A DNA stretch of 64,000 bases from JBBQLG01 sp964251665 (lineage in GTDB: Bacteria > Bacteroidota > Bacteroidia > Cytophagales > Spirosomataceae). The position numbers and the translations under genes are program-made. The notes under the pieces were generated by a model. It made no database searches. It saw only the letters and a program-made list of their open reading frames with translations, and was not told the origin of the DNA. Shown here piece by piece: positions 34,886-43,356 of this stretch. Location of the stretch: contig CAXUKO010000009.1 in the NCBI GenBank assembly GCA_964251665.1, positions 62,001 through 126,000 on the forward strand, in the 5' to 3' direction. Numbering within the stretch: the stretch's first letter is position 1; every line of letters starts with the position of its first letter.

Positions 34886-36553
34886 ATGACATTCCGTTCC
34901 CATACGTTACTGCTGTTCGGTAGTGTGCTGCTCTGCACCACGTCACTATTGGCGCAGACACTAACCATTCCCGCAGAGGCACAACAGGCAGCTAAATCGG
35001 TGCGGCCCCAGGCGATTGAAGCCCACATGCGGTATCTGGCCGATGATAAACTCGAAGGGCGCAAACCCGGAACGCGGGGCTTTGAGATGGCGGCCACCTA
35101 CGTTCAAAATCAACTCAGCGCCCTGGGCCTGAAACCGGCGGGCGAAAACGGTACCTACCGGCAGGCCGTACCCCTGCGCCGGTGGCAGGTGCGCGAGGGG
35201 GCCAGTTCGCTGGTCCTGACGCAGAACGGCACCAGCCATGCACTGACGTACGGAAAAAACTTCATCCTTAACCCCAACCCGGACCACGCGCAGAGCGACG
35301 TGACCGCGCCGGTGGTGTTTGTCGGCTACGGCGTGTCGGCCCCCGAACTGGGTTATGACGATTACGCGGGTATCGACGTGACCGGCAAGATTGTGGTGTA
35401 CCTGAACGGTGCCCCGGCTACGTTTCCCTCCAACCAGCGGGCGTACTACGGCTCGGCTAAGGCAGAGATTGCGGCTGCCCGTGGCGCGGTGGGGGTGATG
35501 GCGTTCAACCTGCCGACAGACCTGCGCAGCCGCATCGAAACGGCTTCGCCCCGCGCCCGCCAGGGAATTTATCGCTGGGTAGACAAGCAGGGGAAACCCC
35601 AACGCACGTTCCCGACCCTGAACGGATCGGCCTCGCTGAGCGACTCAACGGCGCGGCTGTTGTTTGCCGGTGCTCCCGTCGCGTTCGACGATATGATTGC
35701 CAGTGCCCGCCGGAACAAACCCCAGGCGTTTCCGCTGACAGCGTCGGTACGGATGCAGACGCAGACGGATCAGGTAGAAGACGTGGCCGGACAGAACGTA
35801 GTGGCGCTGCTGCCCGGCTCGGACCCGGTCCTGAAAAATGAGTATGTCGTGTACGTAGCTCACCTCGATCACCTCGGCATTGGACGACCGGTAAAGGGTG
35901 ATTCGATTTACAACGGTGCCCACGACAACGCGTCGGGGGTGGGCATTAATCTGGAAACGGCCCGACTGTTTGCGTCGCTGCCGAAAGCACCCCGTCGGTC
36001 GGTGCTGTTCGTGGGTGTGACAGGGGAGGAAATGGGGCTGCTCGGTTCGGATTATTTCGCCAGTAACCCCACCGTGCCCAGGGCCAGCATCGTGGCCAAC
36101 CTGTGTCTGGATATGCCGTTTTTCTTCCATCCGCTGCTCGACATTGTGCCGTATGGTTCGGAACATTCAAGCATGAAACCGGCGGTGGAGGCTGCGGCCA
36201 GGTTTGTGGGTGTTCAGATCGCCAAAGACCCCATTCCTGAGCAGGCCGTGTTTATGCGCTCCGACCATTTCAGTTTTGTACGGCAGGGCATCCCGGCCAT
36301 TTACATCAAAAGCGGCTCGCAGACGGGCAATCCAAACCTCGACGGTACCAAACTCAACCTCGACTGGCGGGCCACGATTTACCACTCTCCGCAGGACGAC
36401 ATGAACCAGCCGTTCGACTTCAATGCCGCTGCCAAACATGTGCAGTTGCAGTTTCTGATCGGCTACCTGACAGCCCAGGCCGAGGAGCGTCCAACCTGGA
36501 ATGCGGGTGACTTCTTCGGAACGAAATTCGGGAAACCGGCTCGGGTGAAGTAA
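34886..36553 (+). CDS. M28 family metallopeptidase, secreted
   Basis: A 555-residue exported di-zinc aminopeptidase-type protein from the ATG at 34886 (signal MTFRSHTLLLFGSVLLCTTSLLAQ). A TTG-initiated extension from 34823 is unlikely. Between the N-terminal zinc-peptidase part lies a PA-like insert (VTAPVVFVGYGVSAPELGYDDYAGIDVTGKIVVYLNG). Zinc ligands follow in M28 order: H in YVAHLDHLG, D in GAHDNASGV, the E-E pair in GVTGEEMGLLGSDY, D in LCLDMPFFF and H in RSDHFSFV. It probably trims peptides in the periplasm or outside. It is followed by a degenerate palindrome and an aminotransferase. Confidence 0.93.
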   Translation: MTFRSHTLLLFGSVLLCTTSLLAQTLTIPAEAQQAAKSVRPQAIEAHMRYLADDKLEGRKPGTRGFEMAATYVQNQLSALGLKPAGENGTYRQAVPLRRWQVREGASSLVLTQNGTSHALTYGKNFILNPNPDHAQSDVTAPVVFVGYGVSAPELGYDDYAGIDVTGKIVVYLNGAPATFPSNQRAYYGSAKAEIAAARGAVGVMAFNLPTDLRSRIETASPRARQGIYRWVDKQGKPQRTFPTLNGSASLSDSTARLLFAGAPVAFDDMIASARRNKPQAFPLTASVRMQTQTDQVEDVAGQNVVALLPGSDPVLKNEYVVYVAHLDHLGIGRPVKGDSIYNGAHDNASGVGINLETARLFASLPKAPRRSVLFVGVTGEEMGLLGSDYFASNPTVPRASIVANLCLDMPFFFHPLLDIVPYGSEHSSMKPAVEAAARFVGVQIAKDPIPEQAVFMRSDHFSFVRQGIPAIYIKSGSQTGNPNLDGTKLNLDWRATIYHSPQDDMNQPFDFNAAAKHVQLQFLIGYLTAQAEERPTWNAGDFFGTKFGKPARVK

Positions 36554-36595
36554 TTTTTCTGTTCGGAGTTTACTTGTCACTCATCCTGTTCGTTA

Positions 36596-36664
36596 CTGTC
36601 ATCCTGAGGGACGAAGGATCTTAGGTGCCAAATTTCCAAGATCCTTCGGCCTTCAGGATGACAG
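36596..36664. repeat. Degenerate palindrome (family A)
   Basis: The left arm has GTCATCCTGAGGGACGAAGG, and the right arm CCTTCGGCCTTCAGGATGAC, with a few unpaired positions in 28. The loop contains CCAAAT like the copy at 31784. The right arm ends in CAGGATGACAG, so its ATG (36658) is an in-frame start of the aminotransferase frame. Confidence 0.85.
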
Positions 36665-36723
36665 AAACAGAAACAATGCTATTCTTTACTGAAGATCAGC
36701 CCTTAAGCGATTGTAAACAGGCC

Positions 36724-37899
36724 ATGCTGACTGAAAATAAATTGCTTCTGTCCGACAAACTGCCCCGCGTAGGCACCACCATTTTCACCGTCATGTCGAA
36801 ACTGGCGGCCGATACGGGGGCCATCAACCTGTCGCAGGGGTTCCCGAGTTTCGACTGTGACCCCGCACTGACGGCCCTCGTGACGGAGCACATGGGCCGG
36901 GGGGCTAACCAGTACGCACCAATGGCGGGCGTACCGGCCCTGCGGGAGGCACTGGCCCGGAAAACGGCCCATCTCTATTGCGTTCAGTACGACCCCGACA
37001 CGGAGATCACTGTAACGTCGGGAGCGACCGAAGCCATTTTTGCCGCTATTACGGCCATAATCAGGCCTGATCAGGGCGACGGACCGGACGAGGTGCTGGT
37101 GTTTGAACCCGCCTACGACAGCTACGTTCCGGCTATCGAGCTAAACGGTGGCCGACCGGTGTTTGTCACGCTGGAGCCGCCCGAGTACCGCATCGACTGG
37201 ACCGCCGTAGCCGGGAAAATTACCGATAGAACGCGGCTAATTCTGGTAAATACGCCCCACAACCCGACGGGCCGGGTCTGGACAACCGACGACCTGAACC
37301 AGTTGGCTGCGCTCGTCCGCGACCGCGACATCTGGATTGTGAGCGATGAAGTGTACGAACACATCACATTCGATAACCGGGTACATCACTCGCTGATGAC
37401 CCATCCCACGTTGCAGGAGCGAACGTTTATCATTGGCTCGTTTGGCAAAACGTTTCACATTACGGGCTGGAAAATAGGGTACTGCCTGGCACCAAAAGCT
37501 CTGACGACGGCCTTCAGGAAAATCCACCAGTTTCTGACCTTCAGCACCGTTACACCCATGCAGTACGCCCTGGCGGATTACCTGAAACAGCCTGATCATT
37601 ACCAGTCGTTGCCCGCTTTTTACGAGCGCAAACGCGATCTGTTTCTCGACAGCATCCGCAACAGCCGCTTTACGTTCATACCCGCCGAGGGGAGCTTTTT
37701 CCAGATGGTGTCCTACGCGGCCATCACTGACGAACCCGATTATGACCTGGCCGTGCGGCTGACGCATGAGATTGGTGTGGCCTCCATACCTGTATCGGTG
37801 TTCTACGACCAGAAAAACGACTACCGGATGCTGCGGTTCTGCTTCGCCAAGGACGACGACATGCTGCAACGCGCCGGGGAGCGGCTAAGTCGGTTGTAA
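36724..37899 (+). CDS. Methionine/kynurenine-type aminotransferase (PLP class I)
   Basis: A 391-residue fold type I aminotransferase from the ATG at 36724; in-frame ATGs at 36658 (inside a palindrome) and 36676 are also possible. It opens KLPRVGTTIFTVMSKLAADTGAINLSQGFPSFDCDPAL and has the PLP-lysine motif SFGKTFHITGWKIGYCLAP, NTPHNPTGRVW, SDEVYEHITFD and RFCFAKDDDML. The layout and the FGKTFHITGWK region are those of YbdL methionine aminotransferase and kynurenine aminotransferases. It probably makes methionine from 2-oxo-4-methylthiobutanoate in methionine salvage, as proposed for Bacteroidota homologues. Confidence 0.92.
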   Translation: MLTENKLLLSDKLPRVGTTIFTVMSKLAADTGAINLSQGFPSFDCDPALTALVTEHMGRGANQYAPMAGVPALREALARKTAHLYCVQYDPDTEITVTSGATEAIFAAITAIIRPDQGDGPDEVLVFEPAYDSYVPAIELNGGRPVFVTLEPPEYRIDWTAVAGKITDRTRLILVNTPHNPTGRVWTTDDLNQLAALVRDRDIWIVSDEVYEHITFDNRVHHSLMTHPTLQERTFIIGSFGKTFHITGWKIGYCLAPKALTTAFRKIHQFLTFSTVTPMQYALADYLKQPDHYQSLPAFYERKRDLFLDSIRNSRFTFIPAEGSFFQMVSYAAITDEPDYDLAVRLTHEIGVASIPVSVFYDQKNDYRMLRFCFAKDDDMLQRAGERLSRL

Positions 37900-37928
37900 G
37901 GGCCGGCCAGTCTTTCCCCGCTGCGTAA

Positions 37929-39518
37929 CTACACCAGTGGATAGGCGTTTGCCGTTTGCCGGTTGTGCATCTCCAGCGCCCGCATGAAGGGAATCGTCAG
38001 GGCGACCAGTACCGCCAGCAACAGCAGACTAACGAATAAGTCCTTGTCGGTCAGGAGCAGGACCTGCGCATCTACTTTTTTGCTGAGCAATTGATCGGCG
38101 GCCAGCCGGGCCTGCTGCTCATCGAGTCCCATCTGCCTGAACCGTTGGGCGTAGACCTGTACCTGCTGTCCAAACGCGCTGTTTTCCGGCGTAAGCTGAC
38201 TGATCAGATTCGTCCGGTTAACGGCTGAGCGGTGGAAAAACGCATTATCCCAGAGCGAACCGACCGTTACCAAACCAATGACCGACCGGGCCGCTACACT
38301 GGCAAAGGCCCGGTGCGGATTATCGGCAACCCCCACATTGGACGACGCAAAGGTGGATAAGGTCGTGAGGATGACCGCGTACGCAACGCCCTGTAAAAAG
38401 TAAAACAGGTACAGATGGGACGGCTCAATACCGGGCGATACCACAAAAATAAGGTAGCCGTAGGACAGACTGTAACAGCCGAAGCCAAGCAGGAGAAGGA
38501 GCCGATAGGAAACCTGCCGCGCCAGCAACCGGCTGCTTAACGGAAAGCTGATGCAATAGGCCACCAGGGTTACCAGCGTAAGTTGCACCAGATACCAGGC
38601 GTCGCTGCGGACCAGCGTGAGGGCATATTGTCGGGCCAGCGACGAGGAATACAGAAACAGGCAGAGTACCAGCATCAGCAGCACGCCCAGCCGGATTTGG
38701 GGGTACTGTGCCATGATCCGCAGGTTCCAGTACGGCTGTTCCTGCCGGAGTTCCCGGTATACAAACAGGCCGCAGCTTACCAGCAGCAGCGCCGTAGTCC
38801 AGCCAATCGCGGGGGAACTGAACCAGTCGTAATACTTGCCGAAATCAGCAATGAAGGTGAGCAGAACGCAGGTGACGGTGAGCAGAAATGCCCCAATCCA
38901 GTCGATCTGCGAGAGGGGGATTCTGGGTAGCAGCCGTTCGCCGTGAAAGAGCAGACTTGTCAGGCAAATGGACAGGATAACGGCCGGTACCGACAGCCAG
39001 ATGGCGTAGCGCCAGTTGTATTCATGAATCAGCCAGGCCAGGCTCAGGTCGGCCAGCAGGGCTACGGGTTTGGACAGGGTATAAAAGATACCGTAAAAAG
39101 CCGCCCGGTTGTTGGTTGGGTTAAAACGGGCCATCAGCAGGCCGATCATATCCAGCGTAACTAAGCATTTGGTGATGCCAATACCAAAGTTCAGCGCGCA
39201 CAGCAGCGGGATGGACTCGATCTGCCCGGCCAGTACGATGAGGCCCAGTTGCAGACAGAGCGCACCCAGCAGCAGGTCTTTTTTCTTGAAAAAGCTGCGC
39301 AGCCGGTAGTAGAGGGGGAGCGCACACAGAAAACCAATGGCGTTGGCCTGAATAATGAATTTAACGTTTTCGGCCAGTGTCCCCAATTCGCCGGTCAGTT
39401 CCGGCAGCATATCCGAACTCAGGCCAAAGACAAAACTTTGCAGCATCAGCAGCGCAATCACCCCCACATCCCGCAGCCAGGGGGGTGTCCATTGGTAAAA
39501 AGGTAATTGAGTCGCCAT
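37929..39518 (-). CDS. MFS transporter
   Basis: A 529-residue integral membrane protein with about 14 hydrophobic segments spread evenly (for example LRDVGVIALLMLQSFVFGLSS, WTTALLLVSCGLFVYREL, LFVSLLLLAVLVALTIPFMRAL). The length and the pattern suggest the 14-TM DHA2-type drug:proton antiporters, though the family motifs are weak. The middle has a hydrophilic loop SQLTPENSAFGQQVQVYAQRFRQMGLDEQQARLAADQLLSKKV near residues 425-480. Substrate unknown. It is convergent with the aminotransferase (29 bp between stops) and downstream of the serine hydrolase. Confidence 0.85.
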   Translation of the reverse strand: MATQLPFYQWTPPWLRDVGVIALLMLQSFVFGLSSDMLPELTGELGTLAENVKFIIQANAIGFLCALPLYYRLRSFFKKKDLLLGALCLQLGLIVLAGQIESIPLLCALNFGIGITKCLVTLDMIGLLMARFNPTNNRAAFYGIFYTLSKPVALLADLSLAWLIHEYNWRYAIWLSVPAVILSICLTSLLFHGERLLPRIPLSQIDWIGAFLLTVTCVLLTFIADFGKYYDWFSSPAIGWTTALLLVSCGLFVYRELRQEQPYWNLRIMAQYPQIRLGVLLMLVLCLFLYSSSLARQYALTLVRSDAWYLVQLTLVTLVAYCISFPLSSRLLARQVSYRLLLLLGFGCYSLSYGYLIFVVSPGIEPSHLYLFYFLQGVAYAVILTTLSTFASSNVGVADNPHRAFASVAARSVIGLVTVGSLWDNAFFHRSAVNRTNLISQLTPENSAFGQQVQVYAQRFRQMGLDEQQARLAADQLLSKKVDAQVLLLTDKDLFVSLLLLAVLVALTIPFMRALEMHNRQTANAYPLV

Positions 39519-39625
39519 GTCGGGCCGTAGCGTTGCCGGGTGGGTTACCGGCCTGCGTTCCTAAAACAACGGCGTTCGGGTCTGACCGCGTAAATTTAGG
39601 TAGCGGCCCTGGGCGGCTCTCAAAC

Positions 39626-39660
39626 TAAAACGAGCCACTCGGTTACAGTGGCTCGTTTTA
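39626..39660 (-). terminator. Intrinsic terminator of the serine hydrolase gene
   Basis: TAAAACGAGCCACT and AGTGGCTCGTTTTA (14-bp arms) around the 7-base loop CGGTTAC. On the reverse strand the stem is followed by TTTAGTTTGAG. It lies 22 bp behind the stop of the serine hydrolase on the reverse strand. Confidence 0.75.
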
Positions 39661-39681
39661 AGAAGACTTGACGGTCGTTAA

Positions 39682-40890
39682 TCAGATGCCCATTTTCCAG
39701 CATTGGTTATAGCAATTGGTCACAATACCCGACATGTCGCCGGCAAATTCTGAGTTGCAGAGTACTACCACCCGAATATCACCGGGAAAGACATACCACG
39801 CACCGGAAAAGCCACCGCCGTTGCCCGCTTCCGGCATATACCCACCGTGATTGTATACTTTACCCCGTGGGGTATCGGCGGCAAACAGCCCCAGCTGTCC
39901 GTCGAGCATCGTCTGGCGCTGCTGGGCGTTTAGGATGTTATCGGTTTTCAGCAGATAGGTCAGGAAAGTAGTGTACTGCGTAGCCGACAGTTGTACGCCC
40001 TGAGCCCCGCAGTTGAGCGAAAGGTCACTCGACAGGTATCCCTTTTTACCGAGGTCCGGGTTGGGGTAGTTCAGGGGCGGATTATCGCTGGGGTCAGCCG
40101 CGTAGGTTGCTTTGATCAGGCATTTGCTAAACACCACTTTCTGAACATAGTCGCGGTACAGCCGGGCGGTTTCTTCGCTGTTCTTCTGGTCATCGGCCGT
40201 GGGAACGAAGCCATTCAGCGACGCAATCAGCACCCGCATCAGGTTAAAGTTTGTGTTGCGATAAACGACGTTAGGATCAGTTGCTCCAGCGGCAATTACG
40301 GCTTTCAGATCGGGGTAAAACTCCCACCACGTCAGGGAGGTGAAGCGTGTCTGATGGGTGAGCAACTGCCGAAACGTGATCTTATCGATACCGGGACCGC
40401 GTTTCCAGTCTTTGGGCAGCCATTCCTGCATGTAGCTGTCGAGTCCGATGTTTTTCTCACTGAGCAGTTTTATCAGGGCTGCCGCCGTAATGGTTTTGTT
40501 CATACTGGCCACGTAAAGCGGGGTAAATGCGGATGCTTTTTGCGCCGGTGCGTCGGCAGCCGTACGGAAATAACCCAGGCCACCCAGCGTTTTCATGCCC
40601 TGCCCGGTTGCGACGGCAAACGCCAGCCCCACCGATTTACCGGCCAGATTCTGACTGAGCAGCTTCTCGAACTGAGCCATATCGAAGGTTTCTTTCAGCC
40701 TGCCCGGCAGTAGTTTAAAATCCGTAGCCTTGAGTGTGGTCTGACGCTGTAACTGCGCCGATAACGCAGTGGCTGACATGGTAGCCGGGGCCGGACGACC
40801 GTTGATGGACTGCCCGCAGAGGGTCAGGGGAGTTGCCAGTGCCAGCAGACCGGCAGCAACGAGGGTTGAGGTATTGAAAGCGTTTGTCAT
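39682..40890 (-). CDS. Serine hydrolase (class C beta-lactamase/AmpH-like)
   Basis: A 402-residue exported protein from the ATG at 40890 (signal MTNAFNTSTLVAAGLLALATPLTLC). A start at 40950 would add 20 residues without a signal. Penicillin-binding folds are marked by S-x-x-K in YVASMNKTITAAAL, Y-x-N in VVYRNTNFNL and H-x-G in YNHGGYMPEAG. Enzymes of this set act as D,D-peptidases, esterases or peptidoglycan hydrolases, rarely as true beta-lactamases. It has its own terminator. The upstream gap 40891-41147 holds its promoter. Confidence 0.88.
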   Translation of the reverse strand: MTNAFNTSTLVAAGLLALATPLTLCGQSINGRPAPATMSATALSAQLQRQTTLKATDFKLLPGRLKETFDMAQFEKLLSQNLAGKSVGLAFAVATGQGMKTLGGLGYFRTAADAPAQKASAFTPLYVASMNKTITAAALIKLLSEKNIGLDSYMQEWLPKDWKRGPGIDKITFRQLLTHQTRFTSLTWWEFYPDLKAVIAAGATDPNVVYRNTNFNLMRVLIASLNGFVPTADDQKNSEETARLYRDYVQKVVFSKCLIKATYAADPSDNPPLNYPNPDLGKKGYLSSDLSLNCGAQGVQLSATQYTTFLTYLLKTDNILNAQQRQTMLDGQLGLFAADTPRGKVYNHGGYMPEAGNGGGFSGAWYVFPGDIRVVVLCNSEFAGDMSGIVTNCYNQCWKMGI

Positions 40891-41147
40891 GGAGTCGATT
40901 GGTTTGTGTTTGAATGGGACAAAGCTATCGACGCCGATAAGGCTTATCAATCGGATAAATATATGGCCGGGAAACTACGCGTTATCTCTCTGTTGTGTAA
41001 ATAATTGACAGTCAAAACGTTGATTTGTGATTGATGTTTTGATAAGCCGATGAATTGCGTAGTCCTACGCAGTCGGCCATCTGGGTGCTACTCAATCGGT
41101 ACCCATAAAAGCCACTTCACGTTCTGATGCCCGTACGCGGTAAAACC

Positions 41148-43304
41148 TTAGGACAAGTTGGGCAGCCGTATCAAAAACTCAGTACCTTGGCCCTCTTTAC
41201 TCTCCACCGTCAGCATCCCCCCATGCCCTTTGGTGATGATGTCGTAACTTAGCGAGAGACCCAACCCCGTCCCCTCGCCGGTGGGCTTGGTGGTGAAAAA
41301 GGGCTGGAAGATTTTGGCTTTTACCGTATCTGGCATCCCCGTGCCGTTGTCGCTGACCCGAATTTCGACGCCTGCTGACGTATGGTTCGTGCTGACACTG
41401 ACGCGGGGCTGGTAGCCGTCGGGAGCGAGCTTGCGCTTTTCGGAAACAGCATAGAAGGCGTTGGTGAACAGGTTGAGCAGCACCCGGCCGATGTCCTGCC
41501 CCACGACATGGACTGGAGCCAGGGCCGGGTCGAAGTTGGTCACTAATGCACAATTGAAGGTGCTGTCCCTGGCGCGCAGCCCGTGATACGCCAGGCGCAG
41601 GTACTCATCGGCCAGGGCGTTGAGGTTGGTCAATTGCCGCTCGCCGGTGCTGGTGCGGGAGTGTTCGAGCATGCCTTTTACAATGCTGCTGGCCCGCTGT
41701 CCGTGGTGGGTGATTTTTTGGAGGTTCTGGGTGAGGTCGTCGGCAATGGCCCTGGCTTCGTCGGTCTCGCCCCGCGCCAGTTCTTCCTTTAGTTCACCCA
41801 CCAGCTCGGTACTCACCTCGGAGAAGTTAGTGACGAAGTTGAGGGGGTTCTGAATCTCGTGAGCGATACCGGCGGTTAGTTCGCCCAGCGAGGCCATTTT
41901 CTCTTTCTGAATAAGCTGGTCCTGAGTGGCTTTCAGTTCGGCCAGCGATTGGGTTAGTTCAGCCGTACGTTCAGTAACCTGTCGTTCGAGGGTTTCATTT
42001 TGCTGGCTAAGCATAATTTCCTTTTCGCCCGATAGTTTGTTGACCTCGGCGAGTCGTTCCTCAAGGCTTTGGTTGGTTTGCGCATACTCGCGGGCCAGAA
42101 TTATGGCAAAGCTGATGGGCAGGGTCAGAAAGAACAGCATGTTCGTGACGGAATAGGCGTAACTACCGTACTCCGGGTACTGGCTTGACAGCGTCCAACT
42201 AAAGAGGCCGCCCCCTACCAGAATGACAAGCATCACGATAATACTATTCCGAATAAACCGGGCATTGGGCTGCTGCAACCGAAGGGCACGGATACTCACG
42301 CGAATGCCGTCGGCAAACAGGGCAATGATTGAAAGCGTCGAGAGAATCCCGGAAACAGTATACGCAGTCGTAAAATGCATCAGGATGCGGACCAGGAGTA
42401 ACAGCAATGCAATGGCTCCCAATGGCCAGGAAGGGGGTTGGGCGAGGTACACATAAAAGGTAACCAGCAGCATAAACATGAACCCGTTGACGAACAGCCC
42501 CTGATTCAGAAACAGCCATTCACTCACCGCAGACGTAGACGCCAGCCCCACCGTCTCGATCAGCACAACCGCCAGTGTGCCAAACAACAGCGTCAGGCCG
42601 AAAATCAGATTTACTCGTTTTCGCCGGTACCGATAATACATGAAGTGTATGGTGCCCAGCATCATAAAAATGCCGATGAGCAGGTAGTTGCCTAACGTCT
42701 GAATGTACACCTGCCCGATTAGTCTCTCTGAATGCTCCGCAGCCGGAAACAACCTGAGACTAAACACCGGACTGCTTATAAATACCAGCTTTGGCATGTA
42801 CCAGGGCGGGCGATGCTGCGATAGTCGTACAGCCAGGGTATGCCGGCCGGCCGGTAAACGAGGCAGTAAATAGATATCGCTAACGATGGGGGTGTAGCCA
42901 ATTTGGTGGGCGTAGTCTGGCCCTACTGTCCCTAAATGAAGGAACAGGCGGCCATCCAGGTACACCTCCGATGCGCCGACCTGATTGATCTCGGCCGAAA
43001 TAGCCTGCTCCGCTACGGCCGAATCCAGCCGGAACCGCAACCGGAACCAGCCCTGCTGCGCCTTGTCGAACGTTGGCAGTCTGGATATGCTCCGGGTGGG
43101 TCGAATCGTATCCCACCGGGCGTCATCGAGGGTAGGACTGGCCCAGGCTGGGTCGTCGCCGGGATGCCAGCGCCAGGACTTATTCAGCAATAGCCCGTCC
43201 GAGGGCAGGCTATCAATCCGAAAGGGTTGTTGTGCCGCCACCGGCTGGACTAAACAGAACAGCAGGATCAGAACGGACAGTATGGACAAAATCGGGTGTT
43301 TCAT
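41148..43304 (-). CDS. Sensor histidine kinase with 7-TM sensory module
   Basis: A 718-residue membrane kinase. Signal peptide (KHPILSILSVLILLFCLVQPVAAQ), then an extracytoplasmic galactose-binding-like domain (about 30-195: LLNKSWRWHPGDDPAWASPTLDDARWD ... GRHTLAVRLSQHRPPWY), a block of about seven membrane segments (about 205-400), a coiled coil (YAQTNQSLEERLAEVNKLSGEKEIMLSQQNETLERQVTERTAEL) and the kinase: H-box LTAGIAHEIQNPLNFVTNFSE, NLFTNAFYAV, DNGTGMPD and GTGLGLSLSYDII. The layout matches 7TMR-DISM receptor kinases, which may sense small carbohydrates. It lies 52 bp after an M61 peptidase and is probably co-transcribed with it. No partner regulator is adjacent. Confidence 0.92.
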   Translation of the reverse strand: MKHPILSILSVLILLFCLVQPVAAQQPFRIDSLPSDGLLLNKSWRWHPGDDPAWASPTLDDARWDTIRPTRSISRLPTFDKAQQGWFRLRFRLDSAVAEQAISAEINQVGASEVYLDGRLFLHLGTVGPDYAHQIGYTPIVSDIYLLPRLPAGRHTLAVRLSQHRPPWYMPKLVFISSPVFSLRLFPAAEHSERLIGQVYIQTLGNYLLIGIFMMLGTIHFMYYRYRRKRVNLIFGLTLLFGTLAVVLIETVGLASTSAVSEWLFLNQGLFVNGFMFMLLVTFYVYLAQPPSWPLGAIALLLLLVRILMHFTTAYTVSGILSTLSIIALFADGIRVSIRALRLQQPNARFIRNSIIVMLVILVGGGLFSWTLSSQYPEYGSYAYSVTNMLFFLTLPISFAIILAREYAQTNQSLEERLAEVNKLSGEKEIMLSQQNETLERQVTERTAELTQSLAELKATQDQLIQKEKMASLGELTAGIAHEIQNPLNFVTNFSEVSTELVGELKEELARGETDEARAIADDLTQNLQKITHHGQRASSIVKGMLEHSRTSTGERQLTNLNALADEYLRLAYHGLRARDSTFNCALVTNFDPALAPVHVVGQDIGRVLLNLFTNAFYAVSEKRKLAPDGYQPRVSVSTNHTSAGVEIRVSDNGTGMPDTVKAKIFQPFFTTKPTGEGTGLGLSLSYDIITKGHGGMLTVESKEGQGTEFLIRLPNLS

Positions 43305-43356
43305 GGCAGCGATGAAGGGTGGAGGCCTTGTGCGGGTAGCAGGCGCGTCTACCGAC

